Assembly: GCF_000720455.1 (NCBI RefSeq)
Contig: NZ_JOAK01000015.1
Coordinates: 1-64,000, forward strand
DNA: 64,000 bases
Origin: Streptomyces virginiae
Lineage (GTDB): Bacteria > Actinomycetota > Actinomycetes > Streptomycetales > Streptomycetaceae
Direction of reading: 5' to 3'
Shown here: piece by piece, positions 21,056-30,754 of the stretch
How positions within the stretch are numbered: position 1 is the stretch's first letter
Layout: each line of letters begins with the position of its first letter
The notes under the pieces: generated by a model
The model's input: only the letters and a program-made list of their open reading frames with translations
What the model was told of the DNA's origin: nothing
Databases searched by the model: none
Made by a program: the position numbers and the translations under genes

Positions 21056-22084
21056 CTACTTGGCCGGGGCCTTCTTCGCCGGCTTTGCGGCCGGCTTGGC
21101 CGCCGGCTTCTCGGCCGGAGCCCCCTCTGCCGGAGCGTCGGACTCAGGCGCCGGCGAAGCCGCCGCCAGTTGCGACACGCCGTACTTCAGCGAGGCCGCG
21201 TACGTGTTGTCCGGGTCCAGCCGGCGCAGCTCCTCCGCCAGCAGCTCGGCCGTGTCGCGGCGCTTGAGCGCCACGTTCCGGTCGGGCTGTCCCGGCATGC
21301 ACAGCGTGGCCAGCCCGCCGTCCGCCCTGTTCAGGACGATGTCGCCGTCCTTCGTCGCCAGGCGTACGGCCGTCAGACCCGGCCCCGACGACAGCGTGCG
21401 GCGGACGGGAACCTGCAGCCGGTCCGCCAGCCACATGGCCAGCAGTTCACAGCTCGGGTTGTCGTCCTCGCCCTCGACGGTCGCCGAGACGACCGTCAGG
21501 GCCTGCTGGTCCAGCGCCGCCGCCAGCATGGAGCGCCACGGGGTGATCCGGGTCCACGCCAGATCCGTGTCCCCGGGTGCGTACGCGCCCGCCCGGGCGC
21601 CGAGCGTCCCGACCGGGTTCTCGCAGGAGTACGTGTCCGTGATGCGGCGCTGCCCGAGCGCACCCAGCGGATCGCCCGCCAGGTCCGTGGGAGCACCGTC
21701 CGGCCACCAGACGACCACAGGCGCATCCGGAAGGAGCAGCGGGAGAACCACCGACTGGGCGTGGTCGACCAGTTCGCCGTGAAGGCGCAGCACGACCGTC
21801 TCACCGCTGCCCGCGTCCGCCCCGACGCGGACTTCCGCGTCGAGCCGGGCGTCACGGCGGCTGCGCGGCGAGCGGCTGGCCCGCTTGATGACGACGACGA
21901 TCCGCGAGGGGTGTTCGTGGGACGCGTCGTTCGCCGACTTGAGCGCGTCGTACGCGTTCTCCTCGTCGGTCACGATCACCAGCGTGAGGACCATGCCGAC
22001 GGCCGGCGTGCCGATGTCCCGGCGTGCCTGCACCATCGCGGCATTGATCTTGCTGGAGTTGGTCTCCGTGAGGTCGATCTTCAT
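21056..22084 (-). CDS. opcA: Glucose-6-phosphate dehydrogenase assembly protein OpcA
   Basis: A 342-residue protein required in cyanobacteria and actinobacteria for active glucose-6-phosphate dehydrogenase. The sequence is typical: MKIDLTETNSSKINAAMVQARRDIGTPAVGMVLTLV at the start, then PVVVWWPDGAP and SCENPVGTLGARAGAYAPGDTDLAWTRITPWR. The last 35 residues form a low-complexity Ala/Pro/Lys tail with KPAAKPAAKPAKK, which looks basic and disordered. The start overlaps the zwf stop as ATGA, fitting a tight zwf-opcA functional pair. Confidence 0.95.
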   Translation of the reverse strand: MKIDLTETNSSKINAAMVQARRDIGTPAVGMVLTLVIVTDEENAYDALKSANDASHEHPSRIVVVIKRASRSPRSRRDARLDAEVRVGADAGSGETVVLRLHGELVDHAQSVVLPLLLPDAPVVVWWPDGAPTDLAGDPLGALGQRRITDTYSCENPVGTLGARAGAYAPGDTDLAWTRITPWRSMLAAALDQQALTVVSATVEGEDDNPSCELLAMWLADRLQVPVRRTLSSGPGLTAVRLATKDGDIVLNRADGGLATLCMPGQPDRNVALKRRDTAELLAEELRRLDPDNTYAASLKYGVSQLAAASPAPESDAPAEGAPAEKPAAKPAAKPAKKAPAK

Positions 22085-23607
22085 GGCCGGCGCCAGCTCC
22101 GTCCGTCTCGTGCGAGCATCTCGTCCGCCTCGACCGGCCCCCAGGTGCCCGACGGGTACTGCGCGGGCTTGCCGTGCTTGTCCCAGTACTCCTCGATCGG
22201 GTCGAGGATGTTCCAGGACAGCTCCACTTCCTGGTGACGGGGGAAGAGGTTCGCGTCGCCGAGGAGCACGTCGAGGATGAGCCGCTCGTACGCCTCGGGG
22301 CTCGACTCCGTGAAGGACTCGCCGTAGGCGAAGTCCATCGTGACGTCCCGGACCTCCATGGAGGTGCCCGGAACCTTGGAACCGAAGCGCACCGTCACGC
22401 CCTCGTCCGGCTGGACCCGGATGACCAGGGCGTTCTGCCCCAGCTCCTCGGTCGCGCCCGACTCGAAGGGCAGGTACGGGGCCCGCTTGAAGACCACCGC
22501 GATCTCCGTCACCCGGCGGCCCAGGCGCTTGCCCGTCCGCAGGTAGAAGGGGACGCCCGCCCAGCGGCGGTTGTTGATCTCCAGGCGGATGGCCGCGTAG
22601 GTGTCGGTCTTCGACTTGGGGTCGATGCCGTCCTCTTCGAGGTACCCGACGACCTTCTCGCCACCCTGCCAGGCCGCCGCGTACTGGCCGCGCACGGTGT
22701 GCTTGCCCAGGTCCTCCGGCAGCTGCACCGCGGTCAGGACCTTCAGCTTCTCCGCCACGAGCGCCTTGGGGTGGAAGGAGCCGGGCTCCTCCATCGCGGT
22801 CAGCGCGAGCAGCTGCAGCAGGTGGTTCTGGATGACGTCACGGGCCGCGCCGATGCCGTCGTAGTAGCCCGCGCGGCCGCCGATGCCGATGTCCTCGGCC
22901 ATGGTGATCTGCACGTGGTCGACGTACGACCGGTTCCAGATCGGCTCGAACATGGTGTTGGCGAATCGGAGCGCCAGGATGTTCTGGACGGTCTCCTTGC
23001 CGAGGTAGTGGTCGATCCGGAAGACCTCGTCACGCGGGAAGACCTCGTGGACGACCTTGTTGAGCTCCTCGGCGCTCTTCAGGTCGTGGCCGAAGGGCTT
23101 CTCGATGACGGCACGCCGCCAGGAGCCCTCCTTCTGCGCCAGACCGTGGTCCTTGAGCTGCTGGACCACCTTGGGGAAGAACTTCGGCGGGACGGACAGG
23201 TAGAAGGCGAAGTTGCCTCCCGTGCCCTGCGCCTTGTCGAGCTCGTCGATCGTCGCCTTCAGCGTCTCGAAGGCGGCGTCGTCGTCGAAGTCGCCCTGGA
23301 CGAAGCGGCAGCCCTGCACCAGCTGCTGCCAGACCTCCTCACGGAAGGGGGTGCGCGAGTGCTCCTTGACCGCCTCGTACACCTCCTGGGCGAAGTCCTC
23401 GTGCTCCCACTCCCTGCGGGCGAACCCGATGAGGGAGAAGCCCGGCGGGAGCAGGCCGCGGTTGGCCAGGTCGTAGACGGCAGGCATCAGCTTCTTGCGC
23501 GACAGGTCACCCGTAACGCCGAAAATGACCAGGCCGGACGGCCCCGCGATGCGCGGGAGCCGCCGGTCCTGTGCGTCACGAAGCGGGTTCGCTCCGTTTA
23601 CAGACAA
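22081..23607 (-). CDS. zwf: Glucose-6-phosphate 1-dehydrogenase
   Basis: A 508-residue enzyme that commits glucose 6-phosphate to the pentose phosphate pathway and yields NADPH. GVTGDLSRKKLMPAVYDL near residue 30 binds NADP, and DEVFRIDHYLGKETVQN (about 193-209) is the active-site signature with catalytic His200 region. Length is normal. It overlaps opcA by 4 bp and follows tal by 5 bp. Confidence 0.98.
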   Translation of the reverse strand: MSVNGANPLRDAQDRRLPRIAGPSGLVIFGVTGDLSRKKLMPAVYDLANRGLLPPGFSLIGFARREWEHEDFAQEVYEAVKEHSRTPFREEVWQQLVQGCRFVQGDFDDDAAFETLKATIDELDKAQGTGGNFAFYLSVPPKFFPKVVQQLKDHGLAQKEGSWRRAVIEKPFGHDLKSAEELNKVVHEVFPRDEVFRIDHYLGKETVQNILALRFANTMFEPIWNRSYVDHVQITMAEDIGIGGRAGYYDGIGAARDVIQNHLLQLLALTAMEEPGSFHPKALVAEKLKVLTAVQLPEDLGKHTVRGQYAAAWQGGEKVVGYLEEDGIDPKSKTDTYAAIRLEINNRRWAGVPFYLRTGKRLGRRVTEIAVVFKRAPYLPFESGATEELGQNALVIRVQPDEGVTVRFGSKVPGTSMEVRDVTMDFAYGESFTESSPEAYERLILDVLLGDANLFPRHQEVELSWNILDPIEEYWDKHGKPAQYPSGTWGPVEADEMLARDGRSWRRP

Positions 23608-23612
23608 GGTGT

Positions 23613-24731
23613 TCAGGCCTCCGTGGGGGCGAGGCGCTCAAGCTCCGCCTCGGTCGACTTCAGCAGGTCGTTCCAGGACGCCTCGAACTTCTCGACGCCC
23701 TCGTCTTCCAGCAGCTGAACGACATCGTCGTACGAGATGCCCAGCTTCGCGACCGCGTCGAGCTCGGCGCGGGCCTGGCCGTAGGTGCCGCGGACGGTGT
23801 CACCGGTGATCTGGCCGTGGTCCGCGGTGGCCTCCAGGGTGGCCTCCGGCATGGTGTTCACCGTGTTCGGGGCGACCAGGTCGTCCACGTACAGGGTGTC
23901 CTTGTACGCCGGGTCCTTGACGCCCGTCGAGGCCCACAGCGCACGCTGCTTGTTGGCTCCGGCGCGCTCCAGGGCGGTCCAGCGGTCCGAGGAGAAGACC
24001 TCCTCGTAGGCCTCGTAGGCCAGACGGGCGTTGGCGAGCGCCGCCTTGCCCTTGAGGGCCTTCGCCTCGTCGGTGCCGACGGCGTCCAGGCGCTTGTCGA
24101 TCTCGCTGTCCACGCGGGACACGAAGAAGGAGGCGACCGAGTGGATCAGGGAGAGGTCCAGGCCGGAGGCCTTGGCCTTCTCCAGACCCGCCAGGTACGC
24201 GTCCATGACCTCGCGGTAGCGCTCCAGCGAGAAGATCAGCGTGACGTTGACGCTGATGCCCTTGCCGATGACCTCGGTGATCGCCGGCAGGCCGGCCTTG
24301 GTCGCCGGGATCTTGATGAGCGTGTTCGGGCGGTCCACCAGCCAGGCGAGCTGCTTGGCCTCGGCGACGGTCGCCGCGGTGTCGTGGGCCAGACGGGGGT
24401 CGACCTCGATGGAGACACGGCCGTCCTGGCCGTCGGTGCGGTCGTAGACCGGGCGCAGGATGTCGGCGGCGTCCCTGACGTCCGCCGTCGTGATCATGCG
24501 CAGGGCCTCTTCCACGGTGACCTTGCGGGTCGCGAGGTCGGTGAGCTGCTGCTCGTAGCCCTCGCCGCCGCTGATCGCCTTCTGGAAGATCGCCGGGTTG
24601 GTGGTGACACCGACCACGTGCGACTGGTCGATGAGCTCGGCCAGGTTGCCGGACGTGATGCGCTTGCGGGACAGGTCGTCCAGCCAGATCGCGACGCCTT
24701 CGTCGGAGAGGCGCTTGAGTGCGTCTGTCAT
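23613..24731 (-). CDS. tal: Transaldolase
   Basis: A 372-residue TAL/PGI-group transaldolase transferring dihydroxyacetone units between sugar phosphates. [16 protein letters not shown] is the N-terminal signature, [16 protein letters not shown] follows, and [16 protein letters not shown] holds the Schiff-base lysine. Its length fits the long actinobacterial class. It lies between tkt (33 bp away) and zwf. Confidence 0.97.
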   Translation of the reverse strand: MTDALKRLSDEGVAIWLDDLSRKRITSGNLAELIDQSHVVGVTTNPAIFQKAISGGEGYEQQLTDLATRKVTVEEALRMITTADVRDAADILRPVYDRTDGQDGRVSIEVDPRLAHDTAATVAEAKQLAWLVDRPNTLIKIPATKAGLPAITEVIGKGISVNVTLIFSLERYREVMDAYLAGLEKAKASGLDLSLIHSVASFFVSRVDSEIDKRLDAVGTDEAKALKGKAALANARLAYEAYEEVFSSDRWTALERAGANKQRALWASTGVKDPAYKDTLYVDDLVAPNTVNTMPEATLEATADHGQITGDTVRGTYGQARAELDAVAKLGISYDDVVQLLEDEGVEKFEASWNDLLKSTEAELERLAPTEA

Positions 24732-24764
24732 GGGATTACATCTCCTACTTGGTTGCGTGCGGCG

Positions 24765-26852
24765 TCAGCGCGCGGCGGCGGCGAGGGATTCCTGGGCGGC
24801 GGCCACCACGTTCTCGGGGGTGAAGCCGAACTCGCGGAAGAGCACCTTCGCGTCGGCGGAGGCACCGAAGTGCTCCAGCGACACGATCCGGCCGGCGTCG
24901 CCGACGTAGCGGTGCCAGGTCAGGCCGATGCCCGCCTCGACCGCGACGCGCGCCTTGACCGACGGCGGCAGGACGCTGTCCTTGTACTCCTGGCCCTGCT
25001 CCTCGAACCACTCGACCGACGGCATCGAGACGACCCGGGTCGGGACGCCCTGGGCCTGGAGCTGCTCGCGGGCCTCGACGGCCACGTGCACCTCGGAGCC
25101 GGTGCCGATGAGGACGACCTGCGCCGGGCCGCCCTCGGCCTCGAACAGGACGTACCCGCCCTTGGCGGCGGCCTCGTTGCGCTCGTAGGTCGGCACGCCC
25201 TGGCGGGTCAGCGCGAGGCCGTGCGGGGCACCCTTGCCGAAGACCTTGGTGTGGCGGCGCAGGATCTCGCGCCAGGCGATGGCGGTCTCGTTCGCGTCGG
25301 CCGGGCGGACGATGTTCAGGCCCGGGATGGCGCGCAGCGAGGCGAGGTGCTCGACCGGCTGGTGGGTCGGGCCGTCCTCGCCGAGGCCGATGGAGTCGTG
25401 CGTCCACACGTAGGTCACCGGCAGGTGCATCAGCGCGGACAGGCGCACGGCGTTGCGCATGTAGTCGGAGAACACCAGGAAGGTGCCGCCGTAGATGCGG
25501 GTGTGGCCGTGCAGCGCGATGCCGTTCATGGCCGCGGCCATGGCGTGCTCGCGGATGCCGAAGTGGATGGTGCGGCCGTACGGGTCCGCTTCCGGCAGCG
25601 GGTTGCCCACCGGCAGGAACGAGGAGTCCTTGTCGATGGTGGTGTTGTTGGAGCCGGCCAGGTCGGCCGAGCCGCCCCACAGCTCCGGGATGACCGCGCC
25701 GAGCGCCTGCAGGACCTTGCCGGACGCGGCGCGGGTGGCGACGCCCTTACCGGTCTCGAAGACGGGGAGCTCGTCCTCCCACCCCGCGGGCAGCTCGTTG
25801 GCGTTGACGCGGTCGAACTCGGCGGCGCGCTCGGGGTTGGCGGTGCGCCAGGCGGAGAAGTCCTTCTCCCAGGCGGCCTTGGCCTCGCGGCCGCGGTCCA
25901 GGGCCTTGCGGGTGTGGGCGATGACCTCGTCGGAGACCTCGAAGGTCTGCTCCGGGTCGAAGCCGAGCACGCGCTTGGTGGCCGCGACCTCGTCGTCGCC
26001 GAGCGCCGAGCCGTGGGCGGCCTCGGTGTTCTGGGCGTGCGGGGCGGGCCAGGCGATGATCGAGCGGGCCGCGATGAAGGACGGGCGGTCCGTGACGGCC
26101 TTGGCGGCCTGGAGCGCGGCGAAGAGCGCCTTCGGGTCGAGGTCGCCGTTCTCCTGCTGCTCGACGCGCTGGACGTGCCAGCCGTACGCCTCGTAGCGCT
26201 TGAGGGTGTCCTCGGAGACGGCGGTCTCCGTGTCACCCTCGATGGAGATGTGGTTGTCGTCCCACAGCAGGACCAGGTTGCCCAGCTTCTGGTGGCCGGC
26301 CAGTGCGGACGCCTCGTGGGAGATGCCCTCCTGGAGGCAGCCGTCGCCCGCGATCGCGTAGACCATGTGGTCGAACGGGGAGGTGCCCGGGGCGGCCTGC
26401 GGGTCGAAGAGACCGCGCTCGTAGCGGGCGGCCATGGCCATGCCCACCGCGTTGGCGACACCCTGGCCGAGGGGGCCGGTGGTGGTCTCGACGCCGATCG
26501 TGTGGCCGTACTCCGGGTGGCCCGGGGTCTTGGAGCCCCAGGTGCGGAACGACTTCAGGTCGTCCAGTTCCAGCCCGAACCCGCCCAGGTACAGCTGGGT
26601 GTAGAGGGTCAGGGACGAGTGCCCCGCGGAGAGCACGAAACGGTCGCGGCCCACCCACTCGGGGTCCGCCGGGTCGTGCCGCATCACCTTCTGGAAGAGG
26701 GTGTAGGCGGCGGGGGCCAGGCTCATCGCCGTACCGGGGTGGCCGTTTCCGACCTTCTGGACCGCGTCAGCGGCCAGGATCCGGGCGGTGTCGACGGCCC
26801 GCTGGTCCAGTTCGGTCCACTCGAGCTCTGTGGTGGTCGGCTTGGTGCTCAC
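24765..26852 (-). CDS. tkt: Transketolase
   Basis: A 695-residue thiamine-diphosphate enzyme of the non-oxidative pentose phosphate pathway. AVDTARILAADAVQKVGNGHPGTAMSLAP begins the PP domain, IAGDGCLQEGISHEASALAG is the diphosphate/Mg2+ motif, and THDSIGLGEDGPTHQPVEHLASLRAIPGL in the Pyr domain is the transketolase signature. The start is GTG at 26852 and it is the first gene of the pentose phosphate operon. Confidence 0.98.
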   Translation of the reverse strand: MSTKPTTTELEWTELDQRAVDTARILAADAVQKVGNGHPGTAMSLAPAAYTLFQKVMRHDPADPEWVGRDRFVLSAGHSSLTLYTQLYLGGFGLELDDLKSFRTWGSKTPGHPEYGHTIGVETTTGPLGQGVANAVGMAMAARYERGLFDPQAAPGTSPFDHMVYAIAGDGCLQEGISHEASALAGHQKLGNLVLLWDDNHISIEGDTETAVSEDTLKRYEAYGWHVQRVEQQENGDLDPKALFAALQAAKAVTDRPSFIAARSIIAWPAPHAQNTEAAHGSALGDDEVAATKRVLGFDPEQTFEVSDEVIAHTRKALDRGREAKAAWEKDFSAWRTANPERAAEFDRVNANELPAGWEDELPVFETGKGVATRAASGKVLQALGAVIPELWGGSADLAGSNNTTIDKDSSFLPVGNPLPEADPYGRTIHFGIREHAMAAAMNGIALHGHTRIYGGTFLVFSDYMRNAVRLSALMHLPVTYVWTHDSIGLGEDGPTHQPVEHLASLRAIPGLNIVRPADANETAIAWREILRRHTKVFGKGAPHGLALTRQGVPTYERNEAAAKGGYVLFEAEGGPAQVVLIGTGSEVHVAVEAREQLQAQGVPTRVVSMPSVEWFEEQGQEYKDSVLPPSVKARVAVEAGIGLTWHRYVGDAGRIVSLEHFGASADAKVLFREFGFTPENVVAAAQESLAAAAR

Positions 26853-27183
26853 CGTGGGTCAGGGCTCCTCTCCACATGTTTGTATCCCGGTGACGAACGG
26901 TGCACCGGCGATTCCGAGCCTACCCCCGCAACGGCGTGCAGCTATTCGAGTGCAGGCGGTCCGTCACCGCGCCGCCGGCCCGCGTTCACCCGGCCACGGG
27001 GGCGCGGGCGGTCTCGTCCCCCGTATGTATGCACGGTCCGATCGGCTCAACACGAGGCGACCCCGGCGCGGGGCGACGTAAGCGCAACGTCTACAGTGGC
27101 GTGGTACGCGCAAGCCTTAACCGGGCCTTCATGTTGTGAACGGCCCGAGTCGGAGCTTGCTGGATTCTCTCTCAGGGGTGTGC
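26853..27183. other. Divergent intergenic region tkt/ctaB
   Basis: 331 bp without a gene. It must hold the promoter of the tkt-tal-zwf-opcA operon and that of ctaB. A -10-like TACAGT at 27092-27097 points toward ctaB, but no convincing -35 is paired with it. I see no strong palindrome or repeat. Confidence 0.5.
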
Positions 27184-28125
27184 GTGACGGCCGTCGAATC
27201 CCGTCCAGCGGGGGTGCTCGGGACGAGCCCCGGTCACCGGCCGTTCGGGACCCGCGTCATGGCTTTCGTGGCATTGACCAAGCCGCGGATCATCGAACTT
27301 CTGCTGATCACCACAGTGCCGGTGATGTTCCTCGCGGAGCAGGGCGTTCCGTCGCTGTGGCTGGTCCTGGTGACCTGCGTCGGCGGATACCTGTCCGCGG
27401 GCGGCGCGAACGCGCTGAACATGTACATCGACCGCGACATCGACGCGCTGATGGACCGCACCTCGCAGCGCCCGCTGGTGACCGGCATGGTCAGCCCGCG
27501 GGAATGCCTGGTCTTCGGCATCACGCTGGGCGTGGTCTCCACCTTGTTCTTCGGGCTGCTCGTCAACTGGCTGTCGGCGGCGCTGTCCCTCGGGGCGCTC
27601 CTCTTCTACGTCGTCGTCTACACGATGCTGCTGAAGCGGCGCACGACCCAGAACATCGTCTGGGGCGGCATCGCGGGCTGCCTGCCGGTGCTCATCGGCT
27701 GGTCCGCCGTCCGCAACGAGGTCTCCTGGGCCGCGGTCATCCTCTTCCTCGTCATCTTCTTCTGGACGCCGCCGCACTACTGGCCGCTGTCGATGAAGGT
27801 GGCCGACGACTACGCGCGCGTCGGGGTGCCGATGCTCCCCGTCGTCGCGGGCAACAAGGTCGTGGCGCGCCAGATCGTGCTCTACAGCTGGGTGATGGTC
27901 GGCGTCTCGCTGCTGCTGACCCCGCTGGGGTACACCGGCTGGTTCTACACCTCGGTCGCGCTGCTGGCCGGCGGCTGGTGGCTGTGGGAGGCGCACGCGC
28001 TGCACGCGCGGGCCAAGTCGGGCGTGACGGGCGCGAAGCTCAAGGAGATGCGCCTGTTCCACTGGTCGATCACCTATGTGTCGCTGCTGTTCGTGGCGGT
28101 GGCCGTGGATCCCTTCCTCCGTTGA
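27184..28125 (+). CDS. ctaB: Protohaem IX farnesyltransferase (haem o synthase)
   Basis: A 313-residue polytopic UbiA-family prenyltransferase making haem o from protohaem for cytochrome oxidase. The prenyl-diphosphate motif is [15 protein letters not shown], the second Asp-rich region lies in [17 protein letters not shown], and [14 protein letters not shown] begins the first of about nine membrane helices. GTG at 27184 has AGGGG six nt upstream. It works with ctaA, 2.6 kb away on the other strand. Confidence 0.96.
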   Translation: MTAVESRPAGVLGTSPGHRPFGTRVMAFVALTKPRIIELLLITTVPVMFLAEQGVPSLWLVLVTCVGGYLSAGGANALNMYIDRDIDALMDRTSQRPLVTGMVSPRECLVFGITLGVVSTLFFGLLVNWLSAALSLGALLFYVVVYTMLLKRRTTQNIVWGGIAGCLPVLIGWSAVRNEVSWAAVILFLVIFFWTPPHYWPLSMKVADDYARVGVPMLPVVAGNKVVARQIVLYSWVMVGVSLLLTPLGYTGWFYTSVALLAGGWWLWEAHALHARAKSGVTGAKLKEMRLFHWSITYVSLLFVAVAVDPFLR

Positions 28126-28140
28126 TTACTCGCCGGTAGC

Positions 28141-28509
28141 ATGGCTTCCATGGGAGACACCGCAGACAGCGCGGCCGCCGCAGGCGCCGCGGACAAGAAG
28201 CAGGACCGTACGGCCGCGAAGCTGGCCAAGCAGATCGGCGCCTTCGCCAAGCAGCACGGCGGCGCCGAGGGCCAGCTCGCCCACATCGGCCAGGCCGGCA
28301 CCCGCATCGTGCTCGTGGGCACGGACGGTGGCTGGGGCGACCTGGTGGCCCCGACCTTCGCGGTGGCGCAGCTCGCCGCGGAGAAGGCCGGGCTGACCCT
28401 CCACGAGGAGTTCGACGGGGAGTTCGCCGCGCGCGTGCGGACCGGCCCGTACGAGTGGTCCCGGATGGCGGGCATCCAGCTCGGCGGATCCGAGAACCCG
28501 GCGGCCTGA
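28141..28509 (+). CDS. Conserved hypothetical protein
   Basis: A 122-residue soluble protein I cannot name. The N-terminus is Ala/Lys-rich (AADKKQDRTAAKLAKQIG), the middle has IGQAGTRIVLVGTDGGWGDLVAPTFAVAQLAAEKAGL, and the end reads GPYEWSRMAGIQLGG. No catalytic motif or membrane segment is seen. It starts 15 bp after ctaB and is probably co-transcribed with it. ATG at 28150 is an alternative start. I have the impression that similar proteins are common in streptomycetes at this place. Confidence 0.75.
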   Translation: MASMGDTADSAAAAGAADKKQDRTAAKLAKQIGAFAKQHGGAEGQLAHIGQAGTRIVLVGTDGGWGDLVAPTFAVAQLAAEKAGLTLHEEFDGEFAARVRTGPYEWSRMAGIQLGGSENPAA

Positions 28510-28513
28510 CCGC

Positions 28514-28533
28514 CCCCGGACCGGCGTCCGGGG
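28514..28533 (+). terminator. Short hairpin after the hypothetical gene
   Basis: A perfect 8-bp stem CCCCGGAC-CGGC-GTCCGGGG lies 4 bp after the stop at 28509 and probably marks the transcript end. Confidence 0.5.
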
Positions 28534-28637
28534 ACCGGAGTGCGGGCTCGGTCAACAGCCCGAGCAACACCTCACACCCCGCTCACCCGTTAGGACGTGT
28601 GGAAGCGCCTTCCCCACGTCCGCAACGGGATGCCCGG

Positions 28638-29729
28638 ATGATCGAAACGCCGCCCCTGGTGGACCAGTCCTGCCACGGGGTCCTCCGTACGGAGCTGGGC
28701 CTGGGCACCTTCGAGGCCCAGCTGATCCACTCGGCCGGCCCGCCCGCCGCGGGCACGACCTTCTTCGACACCCAGACCGGCTTCGCCGTCCGCCGGTGGT
28801 GTCCGCCGCTGCTGGGGCTGGAGCCGCACGCCGCCCCCGCCCGCTATCTGGCCAGGCGCCGCGAGCTGGGCCCGGCCGAGTCCGCGCGGCGGCTGCTGCG
28901 CGGGTCCGGGGTCGCCGCCTACCTGGTCGACACCGGTACGACCGGGACCGGGGACCTCACCGGCCCCAAGGACATGGCGCTCGCCGCCGACGCCGAGGCC
29001 TTCGAGACGGTCCGGCTGGAGTTACTGGCCGAACAGGTCGCCGACACCTCCGGGACGGTGGCCGCCTTCCTCGCCAATCTCGCCGAGGCCGTGCACCACG
29101 CCGCCGCCGGGGCCGCCGCCTTCTCCTGCGCCACGGGCCCCGCGGACGGCCCGCTCCTCGATCCCGATCCGCCCGGTCCGGGGGAGGTGCGCGGGGCGGC
29201 CGGACGGTGGCTGGCCGGGCGATCGCGCGGTGGGGCGCTACGGGACCCGGTACTCCTGCGGCACCTGCTCTGGAGCGCGGTGGCGTCCGGGCTGCCGCTC
29301 CAGCTGCACACGGGTACGGGGGATCCCTCGGCGCTGACCGGGTTCGTACGGGCCACGGCGGGGCCGGGCACGCGCCTGGTGCTGCTCGGCGGATATCCGC
29401 ACCACCGGCACGCGGCGCGGCTCGCGGAGGCCTTCCCGCACGTCTACGCCGACGCGGGCGCGGGCCTCGGGCGGACGGGGGCGCGGGCCGCGGCGGTCCT
29501 GGCCGAGCTGCTGGAGCTCGCGCCGTTCGGGAAGCTGCTGTTCTCCAGCGGGGGACGCCGGCTGCCCGAACTGCACGCGGTGGGCGCCCTGGTGTTCCGG
29601 GAGGCACTGGCCCGGGTGCTGGGCGGCTGGGTCGCCGAGGGGTCCTGGTCCTGGCGGGACGCGAACCGGGTGGCGGCCATGGTCGCGGCGGGCAACGCCC
29701 GCCGCGTCTACCGGCTGGACCGGCCGTGA
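28638..29729 (+). CDS. Amidohydrolase-like protein
   Basis: A 363-residue protein resembling amidohydrolase-2 family members. LPLQLHTGTGDPSALTGFVRAT with TRLVLLGGYPHHRHAARLAEAFPHVYADAGAGL recalls the strand-helix metal-site region of TIM-barrel hydrolases. A typical N-terminal HxH metal motif is not obvious, so activity is uncertain. ATG at 28638 is chosen, though in-frame codons extend further upstream. It ends convergently against ctaA across a small hairpin. Confidence 0.68.
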   Translation: MIETPPLVDQSCHGVLRTELGLGTFEAQLIHSAGPPAAGTTFFDTQTGFAVRRWCPPLLGLEPHAAPARYLARRRELGPAESARRLLRGSGVAAYLVDTGTTGTGDLTGPKDMALAADAEAFETVRLELLAEQVADTSGTVAAFLANLAEAVHHAAAGAAAFSCATGPADGPLLDPDPPGPGEVRGAAGRWLAGRSRGGALRDPVLLRHLLWSAVASGLPLQLHTGTGDPSALTGFVRATAGPGTRLVLLGGYPHHRHAARLAEAFPHVYADAGAGLGRTGARAAAVLAELLELAPFGKLLFSSGGRRLPELHAVGALVFREALARVLGGWVAEGSWSWRDANRVAAMVAAGNARRVYRLDRP

Positions 29730-29730
29730 G

Positions 29731-29760
29731 GCCGGTCCGGGGGCCTGCGGCCCGGCCGGC
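29731..29760. terminator. Hairpin between amidohydrolase and ctaA genes
   Basis: GCCGGTCCGGG (29731-29741) pairs with CCCGGCCGGC (29751-29760) with one bulge. It fills the 31-bp gap between two convergent genes and may act in both directions. Confidence 0.5.
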
Positions 29761-30720
29761 TCAGACGGAGGAGAGCTGGGCGTCGCCCGGTGCGGGGATC
29801 CCCGCCTCGTCCGACGGCCGCTCGCGCAGGCTCAGGGTGAGCCGGAGCACCGCGATCCACACCAGGCAGGAGCCCAGCATGTGCACGGCGACGAGGACCT
29901 CGGGCACGTCGGTGAAGAACTGCACGTAGCCGATGCCGCCCTGGGCGAGCAGCACCAGAAGCAGGTCGCGGGCACGGGCCCGGGTGTCGACGGGGGCGTC
30001 GACGACGCGCAGCACCAGCCACATCGCGACGGCGAGCGCGCAGACCACCCAGGCGGCGATCGCGTGCACGTGCGCGGTCGCCTCCCAGTCGAACGGCATC
30101 CGCTTGATCTCGCTGCTGTCGCCGGCGTGCGGGCCGGAACCGGTGACCACCGTGCCCGCGGCGATCAGCACGAGGGTGGTGGTGATCAGCGCCCACGACA
30201 GCTTGCGGACCGGGCCGGGGACGCGCGGGCGGGGGGCGGTGTCGCCCTCGCCGACGCGCTGCCAGGTGACGGTCGTCACGGCGATCAGCGTGGTGGCGAG
30301 CAGGAAGTGCCCCGCCACGCTGTACGGGTTGAGGCCCGTCATGACGGTGATGCCGCCGAGCACGGCGTTGCACATCACGATGGCGAACTGGATCCAGCCG
30401 AGCTTCGTCAGCGAGCGGCGCCAGGGCTCGGCCGAGCGGGCCGCGACGATCACCCAGCCGACGGCGGCGCAGAGCACGTACGTCAGCATCCGGTTGCCGA
30501 ATTCGACGGCGCCGTGGAAGCCCTGCTCCTGCGTCACGATCAGGCTGTCGTCGGTGCACTTGGGCCAGGTGTCGCAGCCGAGACCGGATCCGGTCAGCCG
30601 CACCGCGCCGCCGGTGACGACGATGGCCACGCTCATGAAGAGCGCGGCGAGCGCGGCCCGCCGGACGATCCGGGGTGACGGAGTCCAGCGGCTGGCGATG
30701 TATGCGAGGGGGTTCAACAC
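29761..30720 (-). CDS. ctaA: Haem a synthase
   Basis: A 319-residue CtaA/COX15 membrane enzyme converting haem o to haem a. About eight helices are visible; haem-binding histidines fall in FHGAVEFGNRM, GHFLLATT, ATAHVHAIAAW and HMLGSCLVW. The extracellular loop has GLGCDTWPKC, the cysteine pair of type-1 CtaA. GTG at 30720 (VLNPLAYIASRW) is preferred to a TTG at 30750 that lacks a ribosome site. It lies 34 bp downstream of the preceding minus-strand gene and may be co-transcribed with it. Confidence 0.94.
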   Translation of the reverse strand: MLNPLAYIASRWTPSPRIVRRAALAALFMSVAIVVTGGAVRLTGSGLGCDTWPKCTDDSLIVTQEQGFHGAVEFGNRMLTYVLCAAVGWVIVAARSAEPWRRSLTKLGWIQFAIVMCNAVLGGITVMTGLNPYSVAGHFLLATTLIAVTTVTWQRVGEGDTAPRPRVPGPVRKLSWALITTTLVLIAAGTVVTGSGPHAGDSSEIKRMPFDWEATAHVHAIAAWVVCALAVAMWLVLRVVDAPVDTRARARDLLLVLLAQGGIGYVQFFTDVPEVLVAVHMLGSCLVWIAVLRLTLSLRERPSDEAGIPAPGDAQLSSV

Positions 30721-30754
30721 GCCCCATATCGTAGGCGACCCCTTGTGCAAAGTT

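Noticed and set aside
23571..28139. Very long plus-strand open frame opposite zwf, tal and tkt
   Set aside because: It is the antisense shadow of well-recognised genes; extreme third-position GC keeps opposite frames open, and the translation has no recognisable domain.
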